Positions 12,360 through 26,224 of a stretch of 64,000 nucleotides of DNA are shown in pieces. The position numbers and the translations under genes are program-made. The notes under the pieces are model-generated. The model ran no database searches, had not been told where the DNA came from, and saw only the letters and a list, made by a program, of their open reading frames with translations. Source of the DNA: Vesta saturnalis (taxonomy: Eukaryota > Arthropoda > Insecta > Coleoptera > Lampyridae); assembly GCA_036346205.1 (NCBI GenBank), contig JARFJB010000534.1:5293501-5357500 (forward strand). The letters are read 5' to 3'. How positions within the stretch are numbered: position 1 is the stretch's first letter; each line of letters starts with the position of its first letter.

Positions 12360-14877
12360 ATTTTGATTTTAATTTTAACTTTTGGTATGTCCAGGTTTTT
12401 TGCTGTGTTTTTCCTAGACCTTGAAGCAAATGCTTTACCAATTATATGTTAAATTACCACAGCACTATAATTTAACGTAAGTAGTTGAAATTAAATTAAA
12501 ATTAAAAATTACAAAAAAAAAAAAAACGTTCTGCATTATGCTTTTCATTGTTAATAACACTTCCACTTATTTATAAAGATATCTCTTTGTTAGATTTAAC
12601 TGGGTTATTTTATTTGATGTGATGTTTGGATTTGTGAATGCTTCTATCATTTTCTAATTAAAGTTTTTCACAACTTTACACTTACATCATAACTCGATTA
12701 AAATTTGTTAAATGTGTTTTTTGGCTGACAAATTTCATTGTTAGCTTTCGCCGTAGAGAGTGTTCTGATTTGTCATCTTTAAGGCAGTTTAACAATATTT
12801 AATTTTTAATGACCTAGTTATTCTTTACTAAAATTTAATTTTATAGTTGGCTTTATACGTTTCTCAAACTGTTGTATTAATAGCAGGCTGATGTTTATGT
12901 TTTAATTTTTCAACTTTGACAAAATTGTTTACATCTTTAACAATTTTTAACAAATATTACTACTGTAAGTGTTATCGAAACGTTTAGATTGTATAATTTA
13001 AAATACACCATTAAAAAACCCCAAAAAAGGTAAGTATTTTATTATTCTTCCTGAATGTTTTTAAAATTAAAATTCCGATTTTAGAATAATCGTGCGTAAA
13101 ATGAGAACGTATTTTCAACAGTAGCTCAATATACCGTGTTCCAAGTCTGAGTTCGAGGTTCTTTCTTAGTATTCTATTGAATTTTCAGCATTAGTATTTG
13201 GCATTATGAACATGTTTATACAATTACTTATTACTTGAACTGTGAAAAATTAAATAACAAACGGTAAGAATGTTGAAAAACCGAAACAGTTCACATACCT
13301 CATCATCATTTCAATGTGTTTTTAATAAACATATTAATTAAAAAACTTTTATTTATTTCTGAAAAGTTTTCGAGTAAATATAACAATGTTGTAAAAAAGT
13401 TGTTTCGATGTTTATGAGAATATAGGATAAAATTTACGCGGTCGTAAACACCACAACCCACAACATAAATTTTGACATGTATATCAGTGCAAAAATGTCA
13501 CAAAACTTTAACCCAGTAGTTCGAAATATCAACTAACTGATTATCACTAAATAGGATATTACTGTACAGTAACAAAGCCTGTAGTCATATATGTGTAACT
13601 GACACCCAATTTCGCTCACGTTTTCCACGTGCCTGACCACAGGATAATGTTTCCATTAGTTTCCTGTACCCGATTTTACGTCACGATTAACATAACCGTG
13701 TTTATATCACATATTTAATTTAATACACAGTTTAATTACATCTTACATTGTTACGCTAGTTTAGAAATAAGACTTTTTTCTGAGAAACTAATTTAAATAA
13801 ATGCAAAGCGCGCATTAATCCTATTAAATAAAAGTCTTGATGGGTTTTGAATGCTTGCTTAGACCCTATCAATTGACTTCCTAAACAATTATATGAATAT
13901 TTATGTACTCTGAAGTGGGTAGCAGAAACAATAAGTTAACGAAAGGCCATTCATGTATTCCATTCTGATTCTCAAGCTTAACTACTTCCAAACAAAGGAT
14001 GGTAACATTAAGTAAGCAGCAACATTTAGTGAATCAGCAATTTCGACCGTAATTGCTATTCCTTCAGAGCAGTCATCCTGACCTATTTAAAGAAAGGTCC
14101 TCAGTTAACAACAATAATTTCGGAGTTAGCATCCTGAAGATTTGCATAGCGTATACTAAACGTAAACATGACAAATTCAATTTTGTCTCTTAAATTTCAA
14201 CTGCATAACTAACTTAACGTTAAGTTTTTAGTTAAATAAACCTACCCCTTCTGAGTTAAACACAGTAACAAACTTTGTGTATAAGAGTTTACCTTCAATT
14301 AGTAAGCGTATCTCGTTAGATGTAACATAAATTTAACGATATATAAGAGAAAAAATTATATAGCGATCTTAAGGATATTACTTTTGGTTATATTTTGTTA
14401 TAAATTCATTAAAAAACTAAATTGAAATCAAAATCGCATGACGTTAACTTTTAATAAAACTGATAAAAAGTTCTAAGTTCTAATTTTTGCAAAGAAATCT
14501 TACTTATTACTTTAAGCTGCTTGGAAAGTTACTGATTTTCTGCTACTTAATTTTTTTAATTTATCGCTTCATTTAAGAATTTCTTAATTGATCTATTGAT
14601 GATTTTGCAAATTGGATTTTGGTCGTCGTATTTTCATTTACATATTAAGAAAATGATTTATGCAGCACAGAAAAGGCGCAGTGTTCAAATCTGACGTTTA
14701 ATTATTTAATTTAACTCATTAGTATTGACATTTAAAACAACTTCCGCAATACGAAATAATTATCACTGTCAAGTTTTTGAGTGAAGTATTAAGTAATCAA
14801 AATGGCGAAAGGTGTTAAGATATTTCAAATAAATTATTAATTAAAATAAATGTTATGAATTATAAAAACTATGAAAT
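12360..14877. other. AT-rich DNA, no gene recognised
   Basis: An A-rich run at 12508-12525 follows the Penelope element. The rest is AT-rich with only short, random-looking open frames. No repeat relationship within the window was noticed. Confidence 0.5.
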
Positions 14878-14879
14878 TT

Positions 14880-17560
14880 CAAAAGTAATTTAAGAATGAT
14901 CTTTGAATAGGAGGAAAAAGAGAAATAATAAAATTAATAATATTATCTTCAAATTTAATATAACAGTAACACCATTCCCTTGCTGGGTAGGCAAAACAAT
15001 TCCTGCCTCTTGTTTCATTAGAAATATTTCTCCAAACTTTCTTATCCCTGCATACCTCCTTACCTTCCATATTGCCTCTGACATGCCCTTTCATTTTTAA
15101 AACTCTTCCTTTCTTTTATCATACATTCTACTACATTCAGCCCAGTTTTATGGGGCCTACCATGCCCGGCCTTACCTCTAACCTCACCCCCATATATTTG
15201 CTTCGTTAATCTTGCTTGTTGTTCAGTCTCTGAATGTGACCAAACCAACGTAATGTACTACTTTCATATCTATAAATAATCATCTTGTCTTCTCCACACT
15301 TCTTCATTAAACACTCATTCTTCACATTATCCCTTCTGGTTTTACTGCATCCCTTCTAAGGAATTCCATGCCCACGGCATTTATTTTTCTTTCGTGCTTT
15401 TTTTGACATACCCATGTTTGACTTCCATACAGTATTGATGGGACAAACATGCCATTTCAGATTGCACGTTTTGCAGCTACGCTAATGCTTTCATTTTTCA
15501 TTACCGTCCATACTTCCAATAACTTTCCTTCCAGCATTGACCCGTCGTATAATCTCGCCGTCCGTTGTACCACCATCAGGGAACATTCTACCCATATTCA
15601 CCAACTCGTCCACTTGTTTCACGATTTAGTCATGCAGGGTAAATACTCTGTTCTCCCTTTCCCCTTCCCCATTGAACACCACACCGATTATATCAAACTT
15701 CCTCAGAGCTGTTTATAGCTCATCCGCATTCTAACTTAATAAGACTGTGTCATCTTCATATACCGGAACTCGTACGTTTACGTTACTAACCATTACACCA
15801 TTTGTATCGGTACATGCTTGACTAACCCATTTATCCATACATACATTGAACAACCACGGTGACATCACATAGCACTGTCACACTCCCTGTTCAATATTAA
15901 AGTATTCACTCACACCGCCTCTCTCCCAAACACATTCCCGGCTACCGTTACATACTGCTCTTATTCCGTTTATTAGACCTTTACCTACGCCATATTTATT
16001 TAACATTTCCCACAGCTCCACCCTATTCATTCCTTCATATGCTTTCTCCAGGTCTACAAACGCACACTACAGCTTCTTTCTTACACTTAAACACTTTACG
16101 ATCACCTGCTGTAACCATCTAATCAACACATCCACTTCCTGGCATAACGCCACCCTGCACATCCCAAATCCTAGTTTGGGTAGTTTCACGTACTATATCA
16201 ATAACTACACTTCCAAATAGTTTACAGGTACACTGAACATACTTATTCCTTTGTAGTTTTTGCAATCACTCTTGTTCCCTTATACAATGGTATATTGATC
16301 GCGCTCTTCCAATCACTGGGCACTTCCACACTTAAGGCATACGTTGAATAATTCACACAATCTTCGCATAAGCTTTGCATCGCCATATTTTAGCATTTCA
16401 CCAGTGATTTCATCCACGCCTGCTCCTTTACCATTTCGCAACCTTCCTACCGTTTTCTCTATCTTATTTAACCCAATATCCCTCAGCTTGATTCACTATT
16501 CCTTCTACATTCTCCTTAGTCTGCTTCGGTCTTATTTTCGTCACTACCGTACAGCTTTCTGAAATATTCTTGCTAGCATTCCCCACTTCACAATTGTCCT
16601 ATTCTATGTCGTTGCTCCTATTCATCACAACTGCAGCGGTCTGTTTTGGGCCACGTGTTGTATTTTTGGCCCATCTCCAGAAAATAATTTTGTTTCCATC
16701 AAAATCATTCTGTATTTTCTCTCCTACCACAGCCATCACTTCCTCTTTACTTATTCTTACTATCTCCTTCGCTTCTTTGTTTTTCAAGCTGTACACCTCA
16801 TACATGCGCTGTTTCTCAGTCTCATCTTTGCAGCAATCATTGCCATGTACGCATCTTTTTTCTTAGATAACTGCACATTTCTTCTGTCTACCTATATTCG
16901 CTCTTCCACATACCTTCACGGCACAATTGACAACACAGTATTTCAAGCTTATCCATGCACTTCCAACCTCATTGTCTTTTAGTGGTTCATTCCACACTGC
17001 TTCATTCACATTCAACTCTTCACTGACAGCATCTGCATAGTTCATTATCGCACCATTATCTACCAGTTTATTTACCCTAATTCCGGACGTTTGCACTAAG
17101 ATTGCTTTCCTTCTCTAGACCCACTTTTGCCCTAAACACATTCTTGATGCAACCAAAAAGTGGCCCGATCCACACTCAAATCCGCGCATTACCTTTGTAT
17201 CTCTCACCAGATTTCTAAGTCGTTCACCATACGCTACCAAGTGATGTCATACTTCTAGATTCACCTCTTTGCCATGGACATTTTTATACCTGACCAAGTA
17301 TTAGATACAAACAGGTTTCTCTCCACACAGATGTTCACCGGACGGTCACCATTCCCATTGATTCTTTGTTCTCCGAATTTTCCTAGGACGCGTTCAGTAT
17401 GTTCTCTCTGTACAAGCACCCATTCATCCATATCTCCTAATATTACCACTCTTTCGTTTGCCTTACATACATTCAAACACATCATTTCAGAAGTTCTCAC
17501 TCTTGCATCTTCTACTACTGTTACAAACACGTATTTATGATTGCTTTATATGTCCTGCGC
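14880..17560 (-). pseudogene. Non-LTR retrotransposon (LINE), heavily decayed
   Basis: Read on the minus strand, this is an autonomous LINE with an apurinic-type endonuclease followed by a reverse transcriptase. The endonuclease end is at 17261-17530 (ERVVILGDMDEWV, then RPVNICVERNLFVSNTW). A linker follows (16599-17096) with KEAKEIVRISKEEVMAVV. RT pieces come next, in order: EITGEMLKYG-like text near 16400, a LEKAYEGMNRVELW-type palm segment near 16040, MSPWLFNVCMDKWV near 15850, and the catalytic box in degenerate form (VPVYEDDTVLL) near 15760. A Cys/His-poor C-terminal region includes VLYGSQTWVCQKKHERKIN near 15400. At least ten frame disruptions are visible. The combination suggests an RTE-like clade, but that is a judgement from memory of the family style. 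Confidence 0.78.
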
Positions 17561-17569
17561 CACCTTGGG

Positions 17570-18344
17570 ATAAAATATGTCCTTTTATTAGTGCTCCATG
17601 AAATCAGTAGTTTTATCCCGCTTCAAATTAAAAATTTATTTAGTAATGTAATAAATATTGGAAAGAATAAATAATACCTTTTTCCAGAATTACACATATG
17701 ATATTGTTCTATCGCTTTGTACAAGGTCATCAATCTTACCTATCGCATAGAAGTTGTACTAATTTGGGGAGAATGATAAGTGAGTGATTTCAGAAAATGA
17801 AAAGTCTGTATCAAGTGAGAGAGCGAATGAGTTGATAGAGGATAAAACACCCTGTTATCACAGAGGTGGGGAACTGTCCTCAAAGGGAAAGGGGTTCTGC
17901 GGGAAATCTCCTAATTAAAGATTTATGGGATGTCCCAAATATGTGCCCAGTAAGGCGTTAGTGTAATAATAAGGAACAAAACAGGCTCAAAGAGTGAAAA
18001 GTTTACATGATAAACAGTGGAGAGGTAGGAGCACATTTAAGGATAGAAAATATATTGAAAGATGAATGTGAATATGATGGAAGAATGAAATGGCATGGTG
18101 AGAGAACAAGGAATTCATAAAATTCTAGTAGGTAGAGGCAGAGTTTTGCAAATAAAAGATCAGGAGAGTAACGCAGACACATCCCAATCCTTAACACCAC
18201 CTTCGCTTTTAAAATTCCCTCTGTAACACAACTCAGAGTATCCGTTTCGCAGTTAGTGAATGATTCTAACTTTTCTGCAGTGCATCGAAACACCAGTATG
18301 GCTTCCCTCCCTATATCAAAAACCCTCCGGAACTGTTACACCTG
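17570..18344. other. No gene recognised
   Basis: Mixed-composition DNA, somewhat AG-rich at 17760-18120. No coding motif or repeat partner noticed. Confidence 0.4.
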
Positions 18345-18348
18345 AGCA

Positions 18349-18715
18349 AACCGGTGGAAACTTTCCGTCAATCTAACCAAAACACAAGCGATCCTCTTCC
18401 GGCATCCAAGCTACCACGAAGACAAATTTCCCAATCTGGCCGATCGTAATGTTTTCTTGCCCCTCAACAACTAAAAACTCATACTCCAACAAAAAGCCAG
18501 CTACCTAGGAATCCTTCTCACAAAAACCCCAATCTGCCACCCCAAAACACTCCCATATACCTGCAAAGCATACATACGCTCTGTTGCAGATTTCCGATTA
18601 TCCCTATACACAAATATAAACCTTAATCAAAACTCCTCCGTCGCCTCTTGTAAACGCCGAATACTTAAGACGTATACGACCCCGTAAGGATACCCAGAAA
18701 ATGCGATTGCATTAA
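18349..18715 (+). pseudogene. Jockey-type non-LTR RT fragment (thumb region)
   Basis: The plus strand encodes WKLSVNLTKTQAILFRHP, then after one stop KASYLGILLTKTPICHPK, and then SVADFRLSLYTN and RILKTYT. This order (a W.l..N..KT.a..F box, then YLGI.l, then a helical block before the connection region) is characteristic of the part of Jockey-clade reverse transcriptases just after the catalytic palm. The catalytic Asp box itself is not present. The fragment is more GC-rich than its surroundings. Confidence 0.65.
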
Positions 18716-18719
18716 TAGT

Positions 18720-20250
18720 ACATTAATACTCAATCAAACGACATGCACACGTTAACACTCAATAATTTTTTGAAACACCAAAATGTGCAACTCATAATTG
18801 TAATATACAATAACAGTGAATAATCGCAACACCGACATGGCCAGGGCTGAAGAGGAGAATTAGTTCTGAACAGCTAAATATAAGCAATTTACTAACATGA
18901 GCATACCCAGAAAAAAACAGAAAGCTGCAGGAGAATAATACAGAAGACACGTTGATTATGTATTAACAGACAATAGATTTGGAAACTAAGTAAAAATAGT
19001 AGAATGATTGCTTGTAGCTGGCACAAAGAGTGAACATGTACTACAATCTTGTGAGCTCCAATAGCCAACAATTAATCAGATAAGTGAAAACTTCTTGCGT
19101 TTTACTACACTGAACAAATACGATTGCTGAATTTAAAATGGCAAGATTATTAACGCTGTATATATTAGAAAAATTACCAGAACTATAAATATAAAAGCAC
19201 ATGATTAGTTTAAATATAACCTTAACTTGAATAATTATTTCCAATCATCTACGATCCCTGTCAGAGCATGAGCAAAATATCCCAATACTTACTTATTAAG
19301 GCGTATACAATAGTTGTAGAGAATCAACAGTTATGATACGAAATGTCTAGGTTTTAGAAATCGATGCACAGAAGTAGCGGAACTGACCACATCTGATCTA
19401 AAAAACTCAGTAAAGGAAAACCGTTTAAAATGGGATAGAAGTATTTCTAGCTCTAAACGTTAATCCCATGATTTTTCAATTGATGGAACAAGGTATACAT
19501 GTATTGAATCTAAAACCAAGTTTAGCAAAAATACATATAAAAGAAACGTAGACTTCATATGTTCACCTTTTTTGTAAAGGGTAACAGGCAAATACTGCGC
19601 GGCGATCAAGATACGCCCAAATCACAAAAATATTACAAAATAGACGTTTGTAAGTCCGCTTCGATTTTCTACAGTAAGGTTCCCATAAAACATGTGACAA
19701 ACATTAGATCAACGTATCATCTTGTATATTCCACCAGTTTGTCTTACATTTTAATACAGAAACGTTCATACCATTCCTAGTGAAGAATTAGCGCCATTAA
19801 AATGACAGATAAAGCCAAATGTGTCGGCCAAAACTTGTTCATGGCGAAAAGCTTCCTAACTTAAGAATATTGACGTATATACGTGCTCTTCTATATAACC
19901 ACCTATACATATTATTACATATTATGATTCATGAAAAATGCAAGCTCAGCTTGGTCTGAAAATAATTTTCGTATTAGCAACCGTTTCTTGAATATGGACT
20001 TTTTCTTTGAATTTTTACATTTTGAAGCTTCACTACAGCCATGTCATAGACTGTGTGAGAAATTTTGGACAGTCTGATCCAAAAGTCACTTTAAACTTGA
20101 ATACTGTAAAATTTTCTTTTCAAATAGAAAATTTCTGTATTTTTAGTCTTCAACAGACGCAATCTAAAATGTACTATCAATCTGCCATGGCGCTCGCGTT
20201 ATTTCAAAAGAAATTATTTTCTGTGAATGAAAATAATATCATCTGACGGG
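18720..20250. other. AT-rich DNA, no gene recognised
   Basis: Only short open frames with low-complexity or random-looking translations. No transposon termini or paired repeats noticed. Confidence 0.45.
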
Positions 20251-20339
20251 AATGTACAGTATATTTCCTATTATATTATTTCTTAACGTCACTGTAACCC
20301 TAGTCATATTCTTGCTTCTACCCTTACCCTTATTACTAC

Positions 20340-20964
<625 letters not shown>

Positions 20965-21000
20965 TTCATTTTCACTTTCACGACGGAAGAACGTATCAGA

Positions 21001-22113
21001 ATGCAAACTTACTACGAATATTCCCGTTCATGTTTGATAACAATTCGTAAACTTCGTTTATTGTTTGGACGGAATCATGTGCCAAGTGACAACGCAACAC
21101 GCAATCTTATTCGCAAATTTGAGGTTACCGGATCGGTTGTTGATGTAAAGGTGCCAGTGCGGTCACGTAGTGCTCGATCCAATGAAAATATCGCTACAGT
21201 ACGTGCAAATGTTGCCGAATATCTCACAACCTCAATTCGTCGTCGATCTCAACAGGTGAACATAACGAAAAGCTCTCTGCAACGAATTTTGACCAAGATT
21301 TGGCACGCGTATAACATTCAACTAATTCAAGCGTTCGTTAACTTTGTGTTAGAAGAAGTGAGAAATAATGCAAATTCGTGCAATAAAATTATCTTCTCTG
21401 ATGAAGCTCATTTTCACCTTGGAGGTTACGTGAAAAAGGAAAATTGTAGGATTTGGGAAGTGGAAACCCTCGAGAGATTGTAGAAAAACTTTTACATCCT
21501 TTGCGAGTAACTGTGTGGTGGGCATTGTGGGCTGGAGGAGTTATAGGGCCATCTTTTCATGAAAATGATGCTGGTGAAACGGTAACTGTTAATGGCGAGC
21601 GTTAGGGCAATATGATAAGAGACTTTTTATGACCCCAATTGAATAATATGGACTTAAACAATACGTTCTTTCAACAAGATGGGGCCACGTGTCATACGGC
21701 GAGGGAAACTCTGGAATTGTTACGGACACAATATCCCGGCCGCGTCATTTCTCGAAAAGGCGATGTTCACTGGCCTGCTAGATCGTGCGATCTAACTCCG
21801 CTCGACTTTTTCCTATGGGGCTTCCTCAAGGACAAAGTCTATTCTACCAATCTGCAGACAATTAATGACCTGAAGCACAACATTTCCGAAGTTATTGGCG
21901 AAATTGACCCCCAATTGTGCTAAAAGGTTATTGACAATTTTAGATAAAGGATGGTCAATCTGTAGAAACAGCTAAGGAGATTTTTAGAATGTTATTTTTA
22001 AAACTTAACTGCCCTACCTCTACATTTTGATAATATAAACAAGCATGATATTTTTCTAAAATTATTGCTTTTATTTAAAAACGAAATCTGGAAGTTCCCA
22101 TTGAGACATCCTT
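21001..22113 (+). pseudogene. DD41D Tc1/mariner-like transposon, 5'-truncated
   Basis: A transposase with an N-terminal helix-turn-helix part (RKLRLLFGRNHVPSDNA, SIRRRSQQVNITKSSLQRIL) and a DDE domain. The first catalytic Asp is in IIFSDEAHFHLGGYV near 21400. The second is in NTFFQQDGATCHTA near 21675, and the third is in DLTPLDFFLWG near 21810. There are 41 residues between the second and third Asp, placing it in the DD41D group. One in-frame stop at 21481 is followed by a frame-shifted stretch to 21638; a final open frame ends at 21923. The 3' end is probably at about 22113, where AAGTTCCCATTGAGACATCC runs into TATA. The 5' terminus is missing and the reading frame begins at the CTCACT array. 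Confidence 0.9.
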
Positions 22114-22115
22114 TA

Positions 22116-22155
<40 letters not shown>
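22116..22155. repeat. (TA)n microsatellite
   Basis: A TA run followed by CATACATACATACATA. It directly adjoins the 3' end of the DD41D transposon, consistent with insertion at a TA-rich target. Confidence 0.95.
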
Positions 22156-22159
<4 letters not shown>

Positions 22160-22789
22160 CATACATACATACATAGATGTTGGTATACAATACAAAATCA
22201 CCAGTACAGTACATACATCTCTTGTTGCAGCAGGCTTCGTTTTCATGTGAACCGGCGACACAGTTTAATGTTTCACGTACGGGGTTAAGATAAACCAATA
22301 GTAACCATCTACGATGGGCAGTACTATGCACGTGCGCTCAATTACTTGAACCACGTCCACACATATGTAGTGAAACACAAGTGGAAAGGACTTGTACGAA
22401 ATTGAACTGTCTTTGTTTATAAAGCTAACCATACAGATAAACATATTTACCTGTTTTCTTTAAATATTCATTGTTTCGCATGCCAAGGCGTTTAGTGTGA
22501 GACGTACACCTTGTTAAAATTTGGGTAAAATTACACGTTTTAGATATTAATTTCGTAATTGTGCGACCTTAAGGCGTTTCAAGCATGTCAATGTCACAAC
22601 CTGGAATTGTGAAACCTTAGATGATTCTATTCACTTAGGAAATGTGTAGTTCGAGGATCATCCAATATAACCTACTGATACCAGTGGAGATGTTGAAAAA
22701 TATGAACCGAAGTCCTCGGCTAACTACCTTAAAAAGGAGTGGAAAGGGCCACGTATTTCATTTCTTCCCCAATCATGGATTCCCAGCAC

Positions 22790-22790
<1 letters not shown>
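22160..22790. other. No gene recognised
   Basis: No coding motif. CTAACTACCTTAAAA near 22719 resembles CTAACTACTTTAAT at 23087, which could be the target duplication of the SINE between them. Confidence 0.35.

Positions 22791-22796
<6 letters not shown>

Positions 22797-22852
<56 letters not shown>
22797..22852. repeat. (TA)n tail of the SINE
   Basis: A nearly pure TA run lies at the 3' side (minus-strand sense) of the tRNA-derived SINE and probably grew from its A/T-rich tail. Confidence 0.9.
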
Positions 22853-22854
<2 letters not shown>

Positions 22855-22856
<2 letters not shown>

Positions 22857-23088
22857 GTGGGATTAAGGATGGATGTGGTCAGGATAGGATCGGAAGGAAC
22901 GGAGTTAGGGTTCTGAGGGGAACGTACTACCCGAGCATTTGCTTAAGTCGTCGCACATGGTGTGCGTATACGCAGTGACCATGCCGCAGCATGTGTATGA
23001 GGAAAAAACCTCATACAAGATAGACGGTAACGGGAATCGAACCCAATGCTAAGCAGGTCGTGTCACCACTACGCTACCAGCTCGGTCT
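22855..23088 (-). mobile_element. tRNA-derived SINE
   Basis: On the minus strand the unit begins GACCGAGCTGGTAGCGTAGT. It has a polymerase III A box (TAGCGTAGTGG, 23066-23076) and, about 22 bases further, a B box (GGTTCGATTCC, 23033-23043), matching the internal promoter of tRNA genes. A non-tRNA body of about 170 bases follows and ends at a (TA)n tail. The tRNA part does not fold as a complete tRNA with an acceptor stem that I can see, which favours a SINE over a functional tRNA gene. A pair of similar sequences, CTAACTAC(C/T)TTA, at 22719 and 23087 may be the target duplication. Confidence 0.8.
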
Positions 23089-23099
23089 AACTACTTTAA

Positions 23100-23535
23100 T
23101 CGATCTTGCATATTTACGTTTCGAAGAGCAGTAATGATCAACTTGCCCTTGTGGAACTACAGGTGTTTTGAATCAAGTAGTCACTACCACCACTTTAGAT
23201 TTTCACATTTGATTTTTGTAATGCATGTATAAATATTTTCTGCTAACGTACAGATTAGGTCAACGGTATTTATTCAATTTAGATTAAATAAAGTTTTTAA
23301 TCTGACTTATTTTAAAGCTTAATGTGATTTTATCTCAGTGTAAAGTATGAGTTTGTTGGGATTGTGAATTTTGTTAAATGTTCTTAATGTTCTGGTTTTT
23401 TTCCCTGTAGCCACCTTATTTTAGCGGGGCCCACTCAAGATAATTACTAATACTGTTTAATTTGTGGAAAATTATTATGTCCATGCAACTTTTTTGTTTC
23501 GATAATTCCGTTTTTCTCTGTTTGCGAAACATGTA
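23100..23535. other. AT-rich DNA, no gene recognised
   Basis: No coding or repeat signal noticed apart from a short tract resembling the flanking MITE. Confidence 0.4.
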
Positions 23536-23539
23536 GTGT

Positions 23540-24229
23540 CCACACACCTAAAGTTAGCACAATCGTATGAAACCTATACCATAATTTGGTGCAAATTTGT
23601 TACCATAAAAAAAATTTGACGCACCTTATCATTAAAAAAAAACTAAGGGCTGTGCCTAGTTAATATAAGGTTAGCACAGCCAACGTAAAAATACTCAGCT
23701 AACGTGGCTGTATCGAAATCATTTACCTGCCATAATTTGCTGCTAATTTGCTATCCCAAACTAAAACTGGTTGGTCGTATTTTTTAAAATATTTTAGGTT
23801 TTAAATTTTATGGAAATCACTAAAACCCACTAACGAAGCATTAGGATGACTGTAATTTGGTGCTAATTCGGTACGATTTTCCTATCCCAAAATAAAATTT
23901 GTTGCCCATATTGTTGAAATCTGAAGTAAAATCTTTTTCGTATTTTTCATAAAATTTTTGGCCTAAAATGTTATGAAAACTATGAAAACCTTACACCAAA
24001 TCATGGTATCAGAATGATTGATACAATTCGGTGCTAGTTTGTTGCAACAAATTTTATTTTTAAATTTTATTTGTGTGATTTCTATAAGGTTTCAGTTTGA
24101 GCATTTTCTGAGAAATACGGACAATAAAGTTTATTTTGGTGTAGGAAATTGGCACCAAGTTAGCACCAAATTATGATATAGGTTTCAAACGATTGTGCTG
24201 CAATGGCTGTGCTAACTTCATGTGTGTGT
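23540..24229. mobile_element. 0.7-kb MITE with about 80-bp inverted termini
   Basis: The left terminus (23541-23605: CACACACCTAAAGTTAGCAC, then GAAACCTATACCATAATTTG) is repeated inverted at 24150-24228. Possible target duplication TAGT.G lies at both ends. Inside, the terminal motif ATAATTTGGTGCTAATTTG recurs at least four times with variations (23581, 23741, 23851, 24030). There is no ORF. Long inverted termini with subterminal repeats and no coding capacity indicate a non-autonomous DNA transposon; the 8-base-like duplication would fit hAT, but this is uncertain. Confidence 0.75.
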
Positions 24230-26224
24230 AGTTGCCAAACCTTTATTTTGTCTAGATCACTAAACTAGCGCATCCGAATGTTCTACCACATGGCATCCAG
24301 TGGGTTGGACCGCTGAGTTAACTGAATTTCTTAATTCTGTGGCGAATATCAACATTCGGATTCATGTCAACTTTGGGCACGTCACAGACGTTTAACTAGT
24401 AGAACTCTTTTGTTAAAATGAATTGCACAAAGTCAAATTTATTCTCTGCTGATACCTACATTAACAGGAAACAGTTGTCAGGAGCTTCCATTAAAAAATT
24501 ATTCATGTCCTCTCTTAAATATTTGTGATTTCCTTGGTCTGTATCCAATATTATTACTTTTTGGTGGTTTGGTGTATTTAGAAATATCGATACCATCATT
24601 CAGATGTATGGTCAATGTGAGTATTGAATACGCGGCCCAGGAGAATTCAACTTTATGTTCCGTTGTACAAAATAGGCTATTAACACCTTGTCAGTAATAC
24701 TAGCATGCTTTCCTCACATCATTTTTTAAATGTTGTTTATGTCGCCTCGTACCTTAGTTTCTCAGGAAGTATTGAATTGTATCCGATGCGAAAAAAATCT
24801 TCCATAGCAACAAGCACACCAATGAAACTAAGAACCAAAGGTTCGAAAACAGTTGGGTGTACTTATTACAAATGTAGGCAATCAATGAATTTTTACGTTT
24901 GAATGGTAGTGGTGTCGAACGTGCAAAAAATAGTATAAGCTTCACGAGCTTTTGGGACTTTCAGACCTTCGATAAAATTGGAGGCCTCACTACCCAGCCT
25001 TCAAACTTTGTCTTCGACCAGTAAACTGCCGTTACCGCGTATACTACACACTCCGTAGGCTTTAAATATGGAATTTTGAAAAATCGGTAGTATTTTAATG
25101 GAAACAAGTTATTGAACCAAAGAAGGAAAAAACCCTTGTTCAATCAATATTCCTGTTGGGTTCATCTATGAGATGCAGAAAATATCTTGAATAAACACAA
25201 TCAAACCTAACTACGTTGTATTATGAGCAATTTAACAAAAACATGTCAAACTGACCTGAAGTGCATTTCAATGTTATTGTACATAAAGTTGTAACGGAGA
25301 TTGCTGATTACATATCAACATGATTTAATACATTTAGTTCTCTACATGAGCTGGTGAATGGACCAATCTTAATACACTTGCTACAGATAAAGCCCTTGTT
25401 TATCACTAAAATTAATTACCTGTTCATTTAATATGCTACACGTGTGTGTACATATTATACATCTTGTGTAAACAGCAGCTTCAAAATCGATTACGGTGAT
25501 ACTTTGGTCTAAGCAAACAAACAACTATGCATATGGTCGGCTCTGACATCAATTTATTTATTAAAAAGCTTTCAGAGTATATTTTTCTCTTTCACCCACT
25601 CTTAATCGAGAGTATTATAAATAAATGTATTCTAAAATTTCGTCTGCTTTTAGACTAATTTACTTTAACTGAAAATAAACGTTCACAAATTAAATATGAA
25701 AAACTATTGTAATTAAAAGTTGTAATTCCTTAAACCGACTATAACTTTTAACAAACGGAAGAAAAAACAGCAATTTATTGTAAACGCTGTTGGGAACACT
25801 AATCTGCAAGGATTTACTGTATATATTAATTATTTACGTGAACGGCGGTAACAAGGCAGCTTAACTTTTCACAGTGATTTTAATAAAAATTCGAAAGTGA
25901 AATAAACTGTTGGTATTTTTTAAAACTCTAATAATTACTTTGTGTAGTTTCCAAATGATATTCTTTGTGGAGAAATGATTTTATTTTCCACTTTATTTGT
26001 AGCATTCCTAATACTTAATGCTACTAAGTCCTGCATAAAATGATTACAGCTCTACAAGTTCACAATTTCTTTCATATAATTATTTATTTCTCAACCCGTA
26101 TCATGTATCATTATGAACAGAAAATATATAAGTAAAACAATAAAAAGTAGTTATGGTAAAAAATCATTAAGATAAAACGGCAAATTATACAAATTATGAT
26201 TCTATATTTCTATGTGTTAAAGGC
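24230..26224. other. AT-rich DNA, no gene recognised
   Basis: Two open frames at 24705-24902 (plus) and 24754-25143 (minus) have no family motif I can name. The rest is AT-rich without transposon termini. Confidence 0.4.

Noticed and set aside
23030..23088. Functional tRNA gene on the minus strand
   Set aside because: A and B boxes are present, but no complete cloverleaf or acceptor stem is apparent, and a SINE-like body with a TA tail follows.
24705..25143. Possible piggyBac-like fragment
   Set aside because: Overlapping frames on both strands have vague resemblance only; no catalytic motif found.
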